DNA of 43,410 bases from Spirochaetales bacterium (GTDB lineage: Bacteria; Spirochaetota; Spirochaetia; Treponematales; Treponemataceae). This document shows positions 1 through 8,982 of this stretch, piece after piece (the stretch's first letter is position 1; each line of letters begins with the position of its first letter). The position numbers and the translations under genes are program-made. The stretch is taken from the NCBI GenBank assembly GCA_003246765.1, contig QKDA01000027.1, positions 1 through 43,410 on the forward strand, read 5' to 3'. The notes below the pieces were generated by a model. It saw nothing but the letters and a program-made list of their open reading frames with translations. It did not search any database and was not told where the DNA came from.

Positions 1-21
1 CTTGACATCGGCGCCCAAGGA

Positions 22-615
22 ATGTCATTATTCGACATGCAGGCATTGATCGAGCGAATAAAGCGGGACGGCGTCGTGCTGGAGGGCAATATCCTCAAGG
101 TGGGGAGCTTCCTGAACCAGCAGATCGACGTGGGCCTGTACAACGAGATGGGCCGCGAGTTCGCCCGCCTGTTCGCCGGCGCCCCGGTTTCGCGCATCCT
201 GACCATTGAGGCCTCCGGAATCGGCCTCGCCTGCATAACCTCCCAATACTTTCAAAACTGCCCCGTGGTGTTCGCCAAAAAATCGAGGACCGCCAACCTT
301 TCCGGGGACCTTCTGTCCGCCGTGGTCCCTTCCTTTACCCATAAAACCGTCAACACCGTCGTCGTGCCCCGCGCCTATCTTCCCGCGGGGGAGTCGGTGC
401 TGCTGGTGGACGACTTTCTGGCCGAGGGTTCCGCCCTGGAGGGACTGGCCGCCCTGGTGCGCGCGGCGGGAGCGACCGTCGCGGGGGCGGGCATCGCGAT
501 CGAAAAGGGCTTCCAGGGGGGCGGCGACCGCCTTCGCGCCTCGGGGATGCGCGTAGAGTCCCTGGCGATCGTGGAGACCATGGACGTGGCCGGGGGAATA
601 ACCTTTCGGCCTTAA
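22..615 (+). CDS. xpt: Xanthine phosphoribosyltransferase
   Basis: Type I phosphoribosyltransferase that converts xanthine (possibly guanine) and PRPP to the nucleotide in the cytoplasm, for purine salvage. The 197-aa length fits Xpt. The PRPP-binding loop is visible as VLLVDDFLAEGSA near residues 126-138, and the N-terminal block with LKVGSFLNQQID is typical of the family. The frame is open to the left window edge. The listed ATG has AAGG only one base upstream, while the ATG at 37 (MQALIERI) matches the usual family start better, so the N-terminus is uncertain. The nucleoside uptake genes that follow support a purine role. Any upstream regulatory leader lies outside the window. Confidence 0.88.
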   Translation: MSLFDMQALIERIKRDGVVLEGNILKVGSFLNQQIDVGLYNEMGREFARLFAGAPVSRILTIEASGIGLACITSQYFQNCPVVFAKKSRTANLSGDLLSAVVPSFTHKTVNTVVVPRAYLPAGESVLLVDDFLAEGSALEGLAALVRAAGATVAGAGIAIEKGFQGGGDRLRASGMRVESLAIVETMDVAGGITFRP

Positions 616-634
616 GCGGCTTTACTGCTAATGA

Positions 635-659
635 AGGAGCCGGCAGAAAGCCGGTTCTT
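635..659 (+). terminator. Hairpin between xpt and the nucleoside-binding lipoprotein gene
   Basis: A stem of about 10 bp (core CCGGC at 640-644 with GCCGG at 650-654, loop AGAAA) lies in the 67-bp gap. It has no real T-run, so it is more likely an attenuator or RNA-processing hairpin than a full terminator. Confidence 0.35.
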
Positions 660-682
660 CTAATATAGAAGGAGTTTCAGAC

Positions 683-1777
683 ATGAAAAAGGTGCTCATT
701 CTCGTGACCATGGCCGCGGCGCTCTTCGCGACCTCGTGCAGCAAGAAGGCAGACGACGGCAAGGCCGCCGCAAAGCTCACCAAGGAGACGATCAAGGTCG
801 GTTTCGTGTACATCGGTACCCACAACGACGAGGGCTACACCCAGGCTCACGACCAGGGCCGCGTCGCCCTTGACGCCATGGGAATCAAGACCGCCTACAT
901 CGAGCAGGTTCCCGAGAACGCCGACTGCGAGAAGGCGATCCGCGACCTCATCGACCAGGGCTGCAACGTGATCTACACCAACAGCTTCGGGTACATGGAC
1001 TGGACCCTCAAGGTAGCCGCGGAATTCCCGAAGGTGTACTTCGGCCACTGCTCCGGCTACAAGCGCGCCGACAACGTGTCCACCTACTTCGGCAAGGTTT
1101 ACCAGGCCCGTTATCTCGCGGGAATCGTCGCCGGCATGAAGACCAAGGCGAACAAGATCGGCTACGTGGCGGCCATGCCCATTCCCGAGGTTATCCGCGG
1201 CATCAACGCCTTCACCGTCGGCGCCCGCTCGGTGAACCCCAAGGCCACCGTGGAGGTGATCTGGACCAATACATGGTTCGACCCCGCCGTGGAAAAGCAG
1301 GCCGCCCTGGAGCTCCTCAACAAGGGCTGCGACGTTATGGCCCAGCACCAGGACACCACCGCCACCCAGATCGCCGCCCAGGAGAAGGGCGCCTTCGCGA
1401 TCGGCTACAACTCCTCCACCCCCAACGCGGCTCCCGCGGCATACCTGACCGCCCCCCTCTTTAACTGGGCGACCTTCTACGTCGAGGACGTGCAGAAGAT
1501 CCTCGACGGCACCTGGACCTCCAGGGCGTACTGGGAAGGCCTGGACAAGAACATGGTGACCCTGGACGCGATCACCGCGAACGCCGCCTCCGGCACCGCG
1601 GAGGCCGTCGAGGCCGCCAAGGCCAAGATCATCTCCGGCGAGCTTCAGCCCTTCGCGGGCCCCCTGGCCGACCAGAGCGGTACCGTGAAGGTTGCCGCCG
1701 GCGCCGCCATGACCGACGACGAGATCTGGAACATGGGCTGGTTCGTCGAGGGCGTGATCGGAAACGTCCCCAACTAA
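683..1777 (+). CDS. BMP family (PnrA/TmpC-like) nucleoside-binding lipoprotein
   Basis: Substrate-binding lipoprotein for a purine nucleoside ABC importer, anchored outside the cytoplasmic membrane. The N-terminus has a lysine start, a hydrophobic stretch and a lipobox with Cys at about residue 19 (FATSC), followed by a Ser/Lys/Asp linker. The rest (364 aa) has the BMP fold pattern: KVGFVYIG, then a region rich in NDEGYTQAHDQGR, and a periplasmic-binding-protein layout. AGAAGGAG precedes the ATG. It sits between xpt and the ATPase/permease genes, and a terminator-like hairpin follows it, which would allow the binding protein to be made in excess of the transporter. Nucleoside specificity is inferred from family and context. 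Confidence 0.88.
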   Translation: MKKVLILVTMAAALFATSCSKKADDGKAAAKLTKETIKVGFVYIGTHNDEGYTQAHDQGRVALDAMGIKTAYIEQVPENADCEKAIRDLIDQGCNVIYTNSFGYMDWTLKVAAEFPKVYFGHCSGYKRADNVSTYFGKVYQARYLAGIVAGMKTKANKIGYVAAMPIPEVIRGINAFTVGARSVNPKATVEVIWTNTWFDPAVEKQAALELLNKGCDVMAQHQDTTATQIAAQEKGAFAIGYNSSTPNAAPAAYLTAPLFNWATFYVEDVQKILDGTWTSRAYWEGLDKNMVTLDAITANAASGTAEAVEAAKAKIISGELQPFAGPLADQSGTVKVAAGAAMTDDEIWNMGWFVEGVIGNVPN

Positions 1778-1797
1778 GGCCCGGTTTTTCCTCAATC

Positions 1798-1855
1798 GGG
1801 ACGGTTCCCTCCCGGCTCTCCCGCCGGGGACGGGGCCGTCCCTTTCGTTTTTTTT
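1798..1855 (+). terminator. Terminator-like hairpin after the binding-protein gene
   Basis: GGGACGG at 1798-1804 pairs with CCGTCCC at 1836-1842. An inner stem CCCGGC/GCCGGG is nested inside, and a T-run (1848-1855) follows. It lies inside an apparent operon, so probably only part of the transcripts stop here and the ABC genes are expressed at a lower level. Confidence 0.65.
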
Positions 1856-1870
1856 AAGGAGCGTTCCTGC

Positions 1871-3406
1871 ATGACCACCGACGCGCCCTACGTGGAGCTT
1901 CGCGGCATTACCAAATCCTTCGGCAGCGTGCGGGCCAACCGCGCGGTGAGCCTTTCCGTTCGCCGGGGCGAGATTCTCGCCCTTCTCGGAGAGAACGGCT
2001 CGGGTAAGAGCACCCTCGTCAACATGCTCTCGGGGATCTATACCCCCGATTCGGGAAGCATCCTCATCGGCGGCAAGGAAGTCTCCTTCGCCTCCCCCGA
2101 CGACGCCATCCGCTCAGGGATCGGCATGGTGCACCAGCACTTCAAGCTCGTTTCCGTCATGACCGCCCTGGAGAACATCGCCGTGGGCGAGAAGGGCGGG
2201 TTTTTCACGGACAATAAAAAGATAAGCGAGCGTATTTACCAGGTAGAAAAGAGGTTTGGGCTCGTCACGAACCCGGACAAAAAGGTATACAACATGTCCG
2301 TCGGCGAAAAGCAGACGGTGGAGATTCTCAAGGTGCTTTACCGGGGAGCCAACGTGCTTATCCTGGACGAGCCTACGGCGGTGCTCACTCCCCAGGAGAC
2401 CGACCGCCTTTTCGACATCCTCAGGAAGATGCGGGACGAGGATTGCGCCATCGTCATCATTACCCACAAGCTCAACGAGGTAATGGCGATCTCCGACCGG
2501 GTGACGGTGCTCCGCAAGGGCGAGAGCGTCGGCACGGTGATAACCGCCGAGACCAATCCCCGGCAGCTCACGGAGCTTATGGTGGGCGAGCCGGTGGACC
2601 TCTCCATCGAGCGGGCGGCGCCGGGGCCCGGTTCCTCCCCCGAGGACGCGCCCATGCTCTCGGTGGAGGGCCTCACGGTAACCGACGAGGAAGGTATTCG
2701 CCTCCTGGATTCGGTTTCCTTCGAGCTTCGGGGCGGGGAGATTCTCGGGGTCGCGGGGGTAGCCGGTTCGGGCCAAAAGGAGCTTTGCGAGACCATCGCG
2801 GGGCTTCAGAAGGCCGGCTCGGGATCCGTGCGATTCCTGGGGGACGAGGTTCTCGGCCACACCCCCAGGGACATCATCAAGAAGGGCATCAGCATGAGCT
2901 TTATCCCCGAGGACCGTCTCGGCATGGGCCTCGTGGCGGGAATGGATATCGTGGACAACGTGCTTCTGAAGAGCTATAACGGGACCCCGGGGCCCTTCGT
3001 GGACCGGGCGGCGGGCCGGGCCCACGCGGAACGGATCGTGAGGGACTACGACATCGCCACCCCCTCGGTGAGCCACGTGGTGAAAAAGCTCTCCGGCGGG
3101 AACATTCAGAAGGTTCTCCTGGGCCGGGAGATCGAGCTTTCCCCTCGGCTCCTGATCACGGCTTACCCCGTGCGGGGCCTGGATATCGGCGCCTCGATCA
3201 CGATCTACGACATGCTCAACGAACAGAAGAAAAAGGGCGTGGCGATCCTCTTTATCGGGGAGGACCTGGACGTGCTCATGGAGCTTTCGGACCGCGTCAT
3301 GGTCCTCAACAACGGCCGCGTGACCGGGATCGTGGATCCCCGGAAGGCCGCCAAGGAAGACATCGGGCTCCTCATGATGGGGCACCGCGCCGAGGAGGCC
3401 TCATGA
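1871..3406 (+). CDS. Nucleoside ABC transporter ATPase (two nucleotide-binding domains)
   Basis: Cytoplasmic double ATPase (511 aa) that powers the nucleoside importer, of the NupA/YufO type. Domain 1 has Walker A GENGSGKS at about residue 41, a relaxed signature MSVGEKQ and Walker B VLILDEPT. Domain 2 has a degenerate Walker A (GVAGSGQKE), a good LSGGNIQKV signature, and TAYPVRGLD where the Walker B acidic residues and the D-loop lead-in are expected. One of the two ATP sites is therefore probably weak or non-hydrolytic, as is common in this sugar/nucleoside class. AAGGAG lies upstream of the ATG. The stop overlaps the next start (ATGA), indicating translational coupling. Confidence 0.9.
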   Translation: MTTDAPYVELRGITKSFGSVRANRAVSLSVRRGEILALLGENGSGKSTLVNMLSGIYTPDSGSILIGGKEVSFASPDDAIRSGIGMVHQHFKLVSVMTALENIAVGEKGGFFTDNKKISERIYQVEKRFGLVTNPDKKVYNMSVGEKQTVEILKVLYRGANVLILDEPTAVLTPQETDRLFDILRKMRDEDCAIVIITHKLNEVMAISDRVTVLRKGESVGTVITAETNPRQLTELMVGEPVDLSIERAAPGPGSSPEDAPMLSVEGLTVTDEEGIRLLDSVSFELRGGEILGVAGVAGSGQKELCETIAGLQKAGSGSVRFLGDEVLGHTPRDIIKKGISMSFIPEDRLGMGLVAGMDIVDNVLLKSYNGTPGPFVDRAAGRAHAERIVRDYDIATPSVSHVVKKLSGGNIQKVLLGREIELSPRLLITAYPVRGLDIGASITIYDMLNEQKKKGVAILFIGEDLDVLMELSDRVMVLNNGRVTGIVDPRKAAKEDIGLLMMGHRAEEAS

Positions 3407-4467
3407 TCAGGATAGTGACCCGTCCGGAAGGTTCCGCCTTCCGGGATACCGCCCTCAGGCTCGCCGCCGCCGCCGCCGCCCTTCTCGCCGCCGCGGTCAT
3501 GATGGCCGCCCTCGGCTATAACCCCCTGGAGGTATTCGCGAAGATACTCCAGGGTTCTCTCGCGTCGGCCTACCGCTTTCGGGAAACCGTCAACAAGGCG
3601 ATTCCCCTCACCACCCTCTCCCTGGGCATAGCCGTCGCCTTCAGGATGAAATTCTGGAATATCGGCGCGGAGGGACAGTTTTACCTCGGCGCCTTCGGCG
3701 CGTCCCTGGCGGCCTTCGCCTTCCCCGGGATGCCTCCCTTTTTCCTTCTTCCCCTCATGTTCCTCGCGGGTTTCCTCATGGGCGGCCTGTGGGCCCTGAT
3801 GCCGGCGTTTCTCCGCTCCCGCTTCGAGGCCAGCGAGACCCTGGTCACCCTCATGCTCAACTACGTGGCCATCAAGTGGATTTCCTACCTTCAATACGGG
3901 CCGTGGAAGGATCCCCAGGCGAACGGATTTCCCAAGATCGCCAATTTTTCCGCCAACGCCGTCATCCCGAAGGTCTTCGGGATCCACGCGGGCTGGCTCG
4001 TCGCCCTTGCCGCCGCTGCCCTCCTCTACGTGGTCCTGAAAAAGACGAAGCTCGGCTACGAGATCGACGTGCTCGGGGAGAGCGCCACCACCGCGCGGTA
4101 CGCGGGCATGAGCGTCACCCGGGTGACCCTCACGGCGGTGCTCCTCTCGGGAGGGCTGTGCGGAATCGCGGGGATGATGCAGGCCTCGGCCATCGAGCAT
4201 TCCCTCTCGGACCAGCTTTCCGGCGGCCTCGGCTTCACGGCGGTCATCACCACCTGGCTCGCCCGGCTTTCGCCCCCGGTTATCGTGGCGGTGTCCTTCC
4301 TCTTTTCCATGCTCATCCAGGGGGGCTCCTTCCTCCAGAGCGCCATGAAGATTCCCGCCTCGGTGGCCTCGATCCTCCAGGGCATCATCATCTTTTTCGT
4401 GCTCGGCAGCGAGTTCTTCGTTCGCTACCGTTTCGTCAGAGTCCGACCCGGGGAGGCAAAAAAATGA
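3403..4467 (+). CDS. Nucleoside ABC transporter permease 1
   Basis: Inner-membrane permease (354 aa) of the BPD_transp_2 class (NupB/YufP-like). It has many hydrophobic segments, starting with an alanine-rich first helix at about residues 18-42. The conserved region FRMKFWNIGAEGQFYLGAF and the EAA-like loop around GESATTARYAG are recognisable. It overlaps both neighbours by four bases, so ATPase, permease 1 and permease 2 form one coupled unit that works with the upstream lipoprotein. Confidence 0.87.
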   Translation: MIRIVTRPEGSAFRDTALRLAAAAAALLAAAVMMAALGYNPLEVFAKILQGSLASAYRFRETVNKAIPLTTLSLGIAVAFRMKFWNIGAEGQFYLGAFGASLAAFAFPGMPPFFLLPLMFLAGFLMGGLWALMPAFLRSRFEASETLVTLMLNYVAIKWISYLQYGPWKDPQANGFPKIANFSANAVIPKVFGIHAGWLVALAAAALLYVVLKKTKLGYEIDVLGESATTARYAGMSVTRVTLTAVLLSGGLCGIAGMMQASAIEHSLSDQLSGGLGFTAVITTWLARLSPPVIVAVSFLFSMLIQGGSFLQSAMKIPASVASILQGIIIFFVLGSEFFVRYRFVRVRPGEAKK

Positions 4468-5432
4468 ATCCCTTTATCGACGCCCTCGGCTATTTCCTGC
4501 AAACCTCGTTTCAGATGGGCACCCACATCCTCCTGGCTACCCTCGGGGGCATTCTCTGCGAGAAGGCGGGGAACCTCAACCTAGGCATTGAGGGCATGAT
4601 GCTCCTGGGAGCCTCGGTGGGCTTTTCGGCGGCCCTGTCCACGGCCGATCCCTTCGTGGCGGTGCTGGCCGCGGGAACCGCCGGGGCCGCGGGGGCCCTG
4701 GTTTACGCGGTAATCACCGTGACCCTGCGGGGAAACCAGGTGGTGACCGGCCTGGTGCTCACCATTTTCGGCGCCGGGGTTTCGGGCTTTCTCGGCAAGG
4801 GTCTTACTGGCCAGGCCCTGCCCGAAGGGGTGAGGGCCGCTTTCGCCCCCGTTTCCATTCCCGTGCTTCGGGACATACCGGTCCTCGGAAAGGCCCTGTT
4901 CGAGCAGAGCCCCTACGTGCACCTGGCCCTCGCCGCGGCGGTGCTCCTGGCGGTTTACTTTAACCGGACCCGCGCGGGTCTCAACGTGCGGGCGGTGGGG
5001 GAGAACCCCGGCGCCGCGGACGCCTCGGGGATCAACGTGTCGGCATACAAATACGCCCATATACTTTCCGGGGGATTCCTGAGCGGCGTCGGGGGGGCCT
5101 ATCTCTCCCTGGTATTCGTGCCCCGCTGGCAGGAGAACATTACCGCCGGGGCGGGCTGGATCGCGGTGGCCCTGGTGATCTTCAGTTCCTGGAACCCCCT
5201 CAAGGCGATTTTTGCGGCCTACGCCTTCGGCGCCCTCAAGGGAATCGGCTTCAAGTTCCAGAACGTGGATCTTACCCTGTGGGACCGCAAGGTGGTCTTT
5301 TCCCCCCAGCTTCTGGACATGATCCCCTACGTGGCCACCATCGCGGTCCTCGTGTTTCTTGCCCGGCGCAAAAAAAAGGAACACCAGCCCCCGAAGGGTC
5401 TTGGCGTTCCCTATTTCCGCGAGGAGCGGTAG
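4464..5432 (+). CDS. Nucleoside ABC transporter permease 2
   Basis: Second inner-membrane permease (322 aa, NupC/YufQ-like). The start is the ATG at 4464, which overlaps the previous stop as ATGA and has GGGAGG at 4451-4456. The N-terminus has the family pattern of a helix, then GGILCEKAGNLNLGIEGMML. The loop RAVGENPGAADASGINV is the coupling region towards the ATPase. It ends three bases before the convergent cyclase gene, with no visible terminator between them. Confidence 0.87.
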   Translation: MNPFIDALGYFLQTSFQMGTHILLATLGGILCEKAGNLNLGIEGMMLLGASVGFSAALSTADPFVAVLAAGTAGAAGALVYAVITVTLRGNQVVTGLVLTIFGAGVSGFLGKGLTGQALPEGVRAAFAPVSIPVLRDIPVLGKALFEQSPYVHLALAAAVLLAVYFNRTRAGLNVRAVGENPGAADASGINVSAYKYAHILSGGFLSGVGGAYLSLVFVPRWQENITAGAGWIAVALVIFSSWNPLKAIFAAYAFGALKGIGFKFQNVDLTLWDRKVVFSPQLLDMIPYVATIAVLVFLARRKKKEHQPPKGLGVPYFREER

Positions 5433-5435
5433 GAT

Positions 5436-7721
5436 TTACTTCACGGTCATGCGGAAGACCCCGTCCCAGTCGTCCGGGGGCGGGTCTTTCGCGTAAACCC
5501 TTACCCGCTCGAGGTAGACTCCCGAGGGGGCGTCCTTAAAGAGCTCCACGTTCTGCGCGAACTGCTTTTCCGCGGCTTTCCAGTCGCAGCGCCGGTAGGC
5601 GGACAGTCCCTTCTCGAAATGGTTCTTGATCTCCATGAGCTTCGGCTGGGCCTTCGGTTTTTCCTGGAGAATCTCGAAGATCCGGACGGGCTCGTTTTTT
5701 CCCTTGACCGCGATCATGTCGATCTCCCGGCACAGGTACTCGTCCTTCACCTTTTCGTAAACCGCCTCGGTAATGAGGGATTTGGAGCCGTAGGCCTTGT
5801 TCGCCCCCTCCAGGCGGGCGGCGAGGTTCACGGTGTCCCCGATGGAGGTGAAGTCCATGCGGTCCCTGGCGCCGACGGAGCCGAAGACCACGGGGCCCAC
5901 GTTGATCCCGATGCCGATGGAGACCACCGGCAGCCCTTCCTTCTCCCGACGCTCCTTTTCTTCCATCATCGCGTGCCGGATTTCCATGGCCGCCCTGCAG
6001 GCGTTCACTTCCTTCAGGGGGCCCTCGAAGAAGGCCATCATCTCGTCGCCCACGAATTTGTCCACGTCCCCGTGGTTGTTGAGGATGATCTCGGTCTCCA
6101 GGTCCAGGTAGCGGTTGAGGATGGTTACCACCTCTTCGGGCTGCATGCCCTCGCACAGGGTCGTGAAGCCCCGAATGTCCGTGAACAGGAAGGCCAACTC
6201 TTTCCGGGACGTGGAAGCGGCCCCCGATTCGGCGTTCTTGAGGGTGGAAGCGGAAATATAGGGCACGATACCCCGGATTACCGAGACCATGTCGTTGATC
6301 TCCGCCGAGAGGGACTTGATCTCGTCCCGGCTCGTCACGTAGTCGTTGTACACCAGGGTGGAGGCGGTGACCCGGGTCTCGCCCCGCATCATGGCGGCCA
6401 GGAGGTCGGAAATTTTCCGTACGCTCATCCGGAGGAAGAGCAGGGGATTGACGATGTAGTTCCCGATGAGATAGGTGAGGGCCACCGACAGGTAGATGAA
6501 AAAGAGGGTAATCACGGAGACGGTTACCCGGGTCTTGAAGTAGGGCCGCATGATCACGGTCCTGTCGTAGGTGATCACCGAAAATCCCAGAAGCCGTTCC
6601 CTCCGCACCCGCTCATCGCCCTTTTTAACCGTGTCGATCTTGACTATCGGCGCCATGTAGGAAACGGTTCCGTCGGCGGGGTTTTCGATGCTCGTCACGC
6701 GGCCACGCGAGGAACCGGAGCCGGCGGCGGAGAACCACGAGGCGACCTGGCCGCCCGGGAGCGCGGGAAGGTCAGGAAAGTGGGAAGCAGGGAAGAGAGT
6801 GGAAAATTCCGCCCGGTAGTCCGGGAACTCAGGCTTCCCCTGGTCCAGGTATACCTCTTTTTTCAGGTTCGTGTAGATCGCGAGGTCGTGATACTCGAAT
6901 TCGGCTCCCTTGTTGAGTTCCACCTGGCGGTTGACGTATTCGCCCATGGCGATGGTGTCCCCGAGATTGACCCGGTAAGCCGCGGCGGCCTGCTCAACCT
7001 GGGTCCGGGCCCCGTCGCCCACGGCCTTGAGAATGGTGGTTCGGTAGTTCCCGAGCAGGGTGACGCTCAGGATGAGGATGATCACCGAGATGATCCCGAT
7101 GAAGGCCACCAACAGCTTGCTCCGGATGCGGAAAAAGACGTCAAGAAAGGCCTTTCCCTTTTCCTGGCGGGGGTCGAGAGCCTGCTTTTTCGCGTCTCGG
7201 CGGAATTCCCGGTATTGAAGGTATACGGGGTTGCGCTCGTTGATGGACGAAAGGAACGCCGCCGCCGAAAGGATATTGACCGCAAAGGCCACCCCCCCGG
7301 AGACCCAGGTGAGGGGTACTTGGGCGGCGAACCAGGCGGCGGAATCCGCGAAGGTGAGCGCGGGAAGGACCGAGGCTACGGCCGCGAGGAGGGCCGCAGC
7401 GATCCGGGTTACCCCCGTGAGGAAGGCCGAGGGACCGAGATGGGGCTTTTTCCCGAGGACCGTGAAGAAGGCCGTAAATCTCCACAGGCCGTAAAGGGGG
7501 ACGAGATAAAAAAGGAGGAAGCCCGGTGCGAAGCCCGAAGCGGCGCCCGGTGCAAATCCGGGCCCGGTGCCCAGGGCCGCGGCCGCTCCGTTCCAGATAA
7601 AGGGCATGCCCCACGGGTAGAAGGGTTTTGCCGCCCCTCCCTGGAGGGGCAGGAAGAACCACGCCAGGAGTAAAAAGGCCGACAGCAGGTCCAAAACGGC
7701 GATCAGGTTCGGTTTTTTCAT
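5436..7721 (-). CDS. Membrane-bound class III adenylate/guanylate cyclase with HAMP region
   Basis: Makes cyclic nucleotide in response to a signal sensed outside the membrane (761 aa). Several N-terminal hydrophobic segments (about residues 1-150) are followed by a membrane helix near 200, an extracytoplasmic sensor region, another helix near 400 and a HAMP-like linker. The cyclase domain (about 505-690) shows the metal-binding FLFTDIRGFT, a second block DKFVGDEMMAFF and TSIGDTVNLAARLEG. The Lys in DKFVGDE favours ATP as substrate, but this is inference. The C-terminal 60-70 residues look helical and TPR-like. It is likely co-transcribed with the upstream lipoprotein gene, 15 bases away. Confidence 0.85.
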   Translation of the reverse strand: MKKPNLIAVLDLLSAFLLLAWFFLPLQGGAAKPFYPWGMPFIWNGAAAALGTGPGFAPGAASGFAPGFLLFYLVPLYGLWRFTAFFTVLGKKPHLGPSAFLTGVTRIAAALLAAVASVLPALTFADSAAWFAAQVPLTWVSGGVAFAVNILSAAAFLSSINERNPVYLQYREFRRDAKKQALDPRQEKGKAFLDVFFRIRSKLLVAFIGIISVIILILSVTLLGNYRTTILKAVGDGARTQVEQAAAAYRVNLGDTIAMGEYVNRQVELNKGAEFEYHDLAIYTNLKKEVYLDQGKPEFPDYRAEFSTLFPASHFPDLPALPGGQVASWFSAAGSGSSRGRVTSIENPADGTVSYMAPIVKIDTVKKGDERVRRERLLGFSVITYDRTVIMRPYFKTRVTVSVITLFFIYLSVALTYLIGNYIVNPLLFLRMSVRKISDLLAAMMRGETRVTASTLVYNDYVTSRDEIKSLSAEINDMVSVIRGIVPYISASTLKNAESGAASTSRKELAFLFTDIRGFTTLCEGMQPEEVVTILNRYLDLETEIILNNHGDVDKFVGDEMMAFFEGPLKEVNACRAAMEIRHAMMEEKERREKEGLPVVSIGIGINVGPVVFGSVGARDRMDFTSIGDTVNLAARLEGANKAYGSKSLITEAVYEKVKDEYLCREIDMIAVKGKNEPVRIFEILQEKPKAQPKLMEIKNHFEKGLSAYRRCDWKAAEKQFAQNVELFKDAPSGVYLERVRVYAKDPPPDDWDGVFRMTVK

Positions 7722-7736
7722 CCCCTTACCCCGTAA

Positions 7737-8849
7737 TTACCGGCCCGAAAGGGCACGGAGCTTAGTTTCCGAGCGGTCCAGATAGGCCTGGGCCTGCTCG
7801 TAGCCCGCGTCGTACTGGACGACCTTGATGAAGTGGGTCCGGGCGGACTCGTAGTCTTCTTCGTTATAGGAGGCGATGCCGTCCTGGTAGATCTTGGCCG
7901 CGAGCTTTTGGACCTCGCTCTTTTTCGCCGCGAGCTTGTCGAGGTTCCCCTTTTGCAGGAATCGCCCCTCGTAGGTTCGGATATGGTTCATGGCGTCCGA
8001 GGGCTTCCCTGCCCGGATCAGGGCGTCGATGGTTCCGAGGACCTCCACCGCGTCCCCGTCGTAATCGTGGGCGGCCTTGACCGTCTTCGCGGGCTTTGCG
8101 GTACTCTTCGCCGGGGTTTTCGCCGCCGGTGCGGGTGCCGTCGTCTTTGCCGTCGCGGCGGGCGCTTTCGCCTCCGCGGCGCTCTGGGGCTGGGTAAGAT
8201 CGGCAATCTTCTTGTCTATTCCGTCCCTGGCGAGGCTTACCGAGGGGCTTAAGGGCTCGATGAAGAGGATGTTGTCGGCGATCTTTTTCGCGGACTTGAG
8301 TTTTGCCAGTTTCACGGTACGGTCCGTTTCCGCGTCGATTTCCCTTTGCAGGGCGTTGAGCTCTTCCGTGTTGGCCTTGACCACCGCGGTTTTCAGCTCT
8401 CCCGTGCCCTTTACCAAAATCTTGGTTTCGGGCGCCCCGGAATCGAGCTGCTTGAGCTTTTTGACCGCCACCACGAGGTTGTAGTCCTGGGCGCTCGTCC
8501 TTTTTTCCCGCTTATAGAGGTCGCTGGCAGTGGCGAGGTTGAGGTCGAACTGCTTGGACCGGAAGGCCTCCAGATCCGACAGGTATTTCTTTGCCCCCGC
8601 GTGGCCTGGATAGAGCTTGATCGCGTCCTGGAACCGGGTTCTTACCGAGGGTATGGCGCTGAGGTCCTGATCCCGGAGTATGTCGTTCTGATAGCGTTCC
8701 AGGCCGTCCTTAAACAGAAGCTCGGCTTTCTCCTCGGGAGTAGCCTCCTGAAGGAGCAGAAGATTGGCCCGTAATCCCGCGCAGGAGGAAAGGGCGATGA
8801 TGCTGAGCGCCAGCATTCCGGAACGAAACGATATTTTCTTCGAAAGCAT
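7737..8849 (-). CDS. Putative lipoprotein with helical repeats
   Basis: I do not recognise a family. The start is chosen at the ATG at 8849 because AGGGGA lies just upstream; an in-frame ATG at 8867 would add six residues. The N-terminus has basic residues, a hydrophobic stretch and a lipobox-like LSSC, so it is probably lipid-modified. The body is alpha-helical. A Lys/Ala/Pro/Thr-rich segment in the middle (about 225-260) looks like a flexible linker, and the C-terminal part has TPR-like spacing (ASYNEEDYESARTHF). The cyclase gene follows closely, so a role in the same envelope signalling unit is possible. Confidence 0.6.
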   Translation of the reverse strand: MLSKKISFRSGMLALSIIALSSCAGLRANLLLLQEATPEEKAELLFKDGLERYQNDILRDQDLSAIPSVRTRFQDAIKLYPGHAGAKKYLSDLEAFRSKQFDLNLATASDLYKREKRTSAQDYNLVVAVKKLKQLDSGAPETKILVKGTGELKTAVVKANTEELNALQREIDAETDRTVKLAKLKSAKKIADNILFIEPLSPSVSLARDGIDKKIADLTQPQSAAEAKAPAATAKTTAPAPAAKTPAKSTAKPAKTVKAAHDYDGDAVEVLGTIDALIRAGKPSDAMNHIRTYEGRFLQKGNLDKLAAKKSEVQKLAAKIYQDGIASYNEEDYESARTHFIKVVQYDAGYEQAQAYLDRSETKLRALSGR

Positions 8850-8982
8850 GTGATCCCCTGGTTTCATTTTACTGCAGAGCCTCTATAATATCCAATATAG
8901 ATAGGCGGAAATTGGAATAAGTTGAGATATTAAACCAACCCGGATCTTGATATCGATACGATAAAAAAGGTGGAGGAAAATC
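8850..8982. promoter_or_regulatory. Divergent intergenic region, lipoprotein gene / MFS gene
   Basis: An AT-rich stretch between two divergent genes that must hold both promoters. TATAAT-like hexamers occur near 8,883-8,900, but I cannot pair one with a convincing -35 box on either strand. GGTGGAGG lies upstream of the MFS start. Confidence 0.3.

Noticed and set aside
616-682. Purine riboswitch before the lipoprotein gene
   Set aside because: The 67-bp gap is too short for the aptamer and shows only one hairpin; the leader upstream of xpt is outside the window.
677-1795. Long antisense frame (372 codons) opposite the nucleoside-binding lipoprotein gene
   Set aside because: GC-rich shadow frame: Gly/Val/His/Leu-rich low-complexity translation, no ribosome site, and a clear lipoprotein on the other strand.
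5619-7673. 684-codon plus-strand frame opposite the cyclase gene
   Set aside because: Shadow of the cyclase gene caused by GC-rich codons; the translation has no domain pattern.
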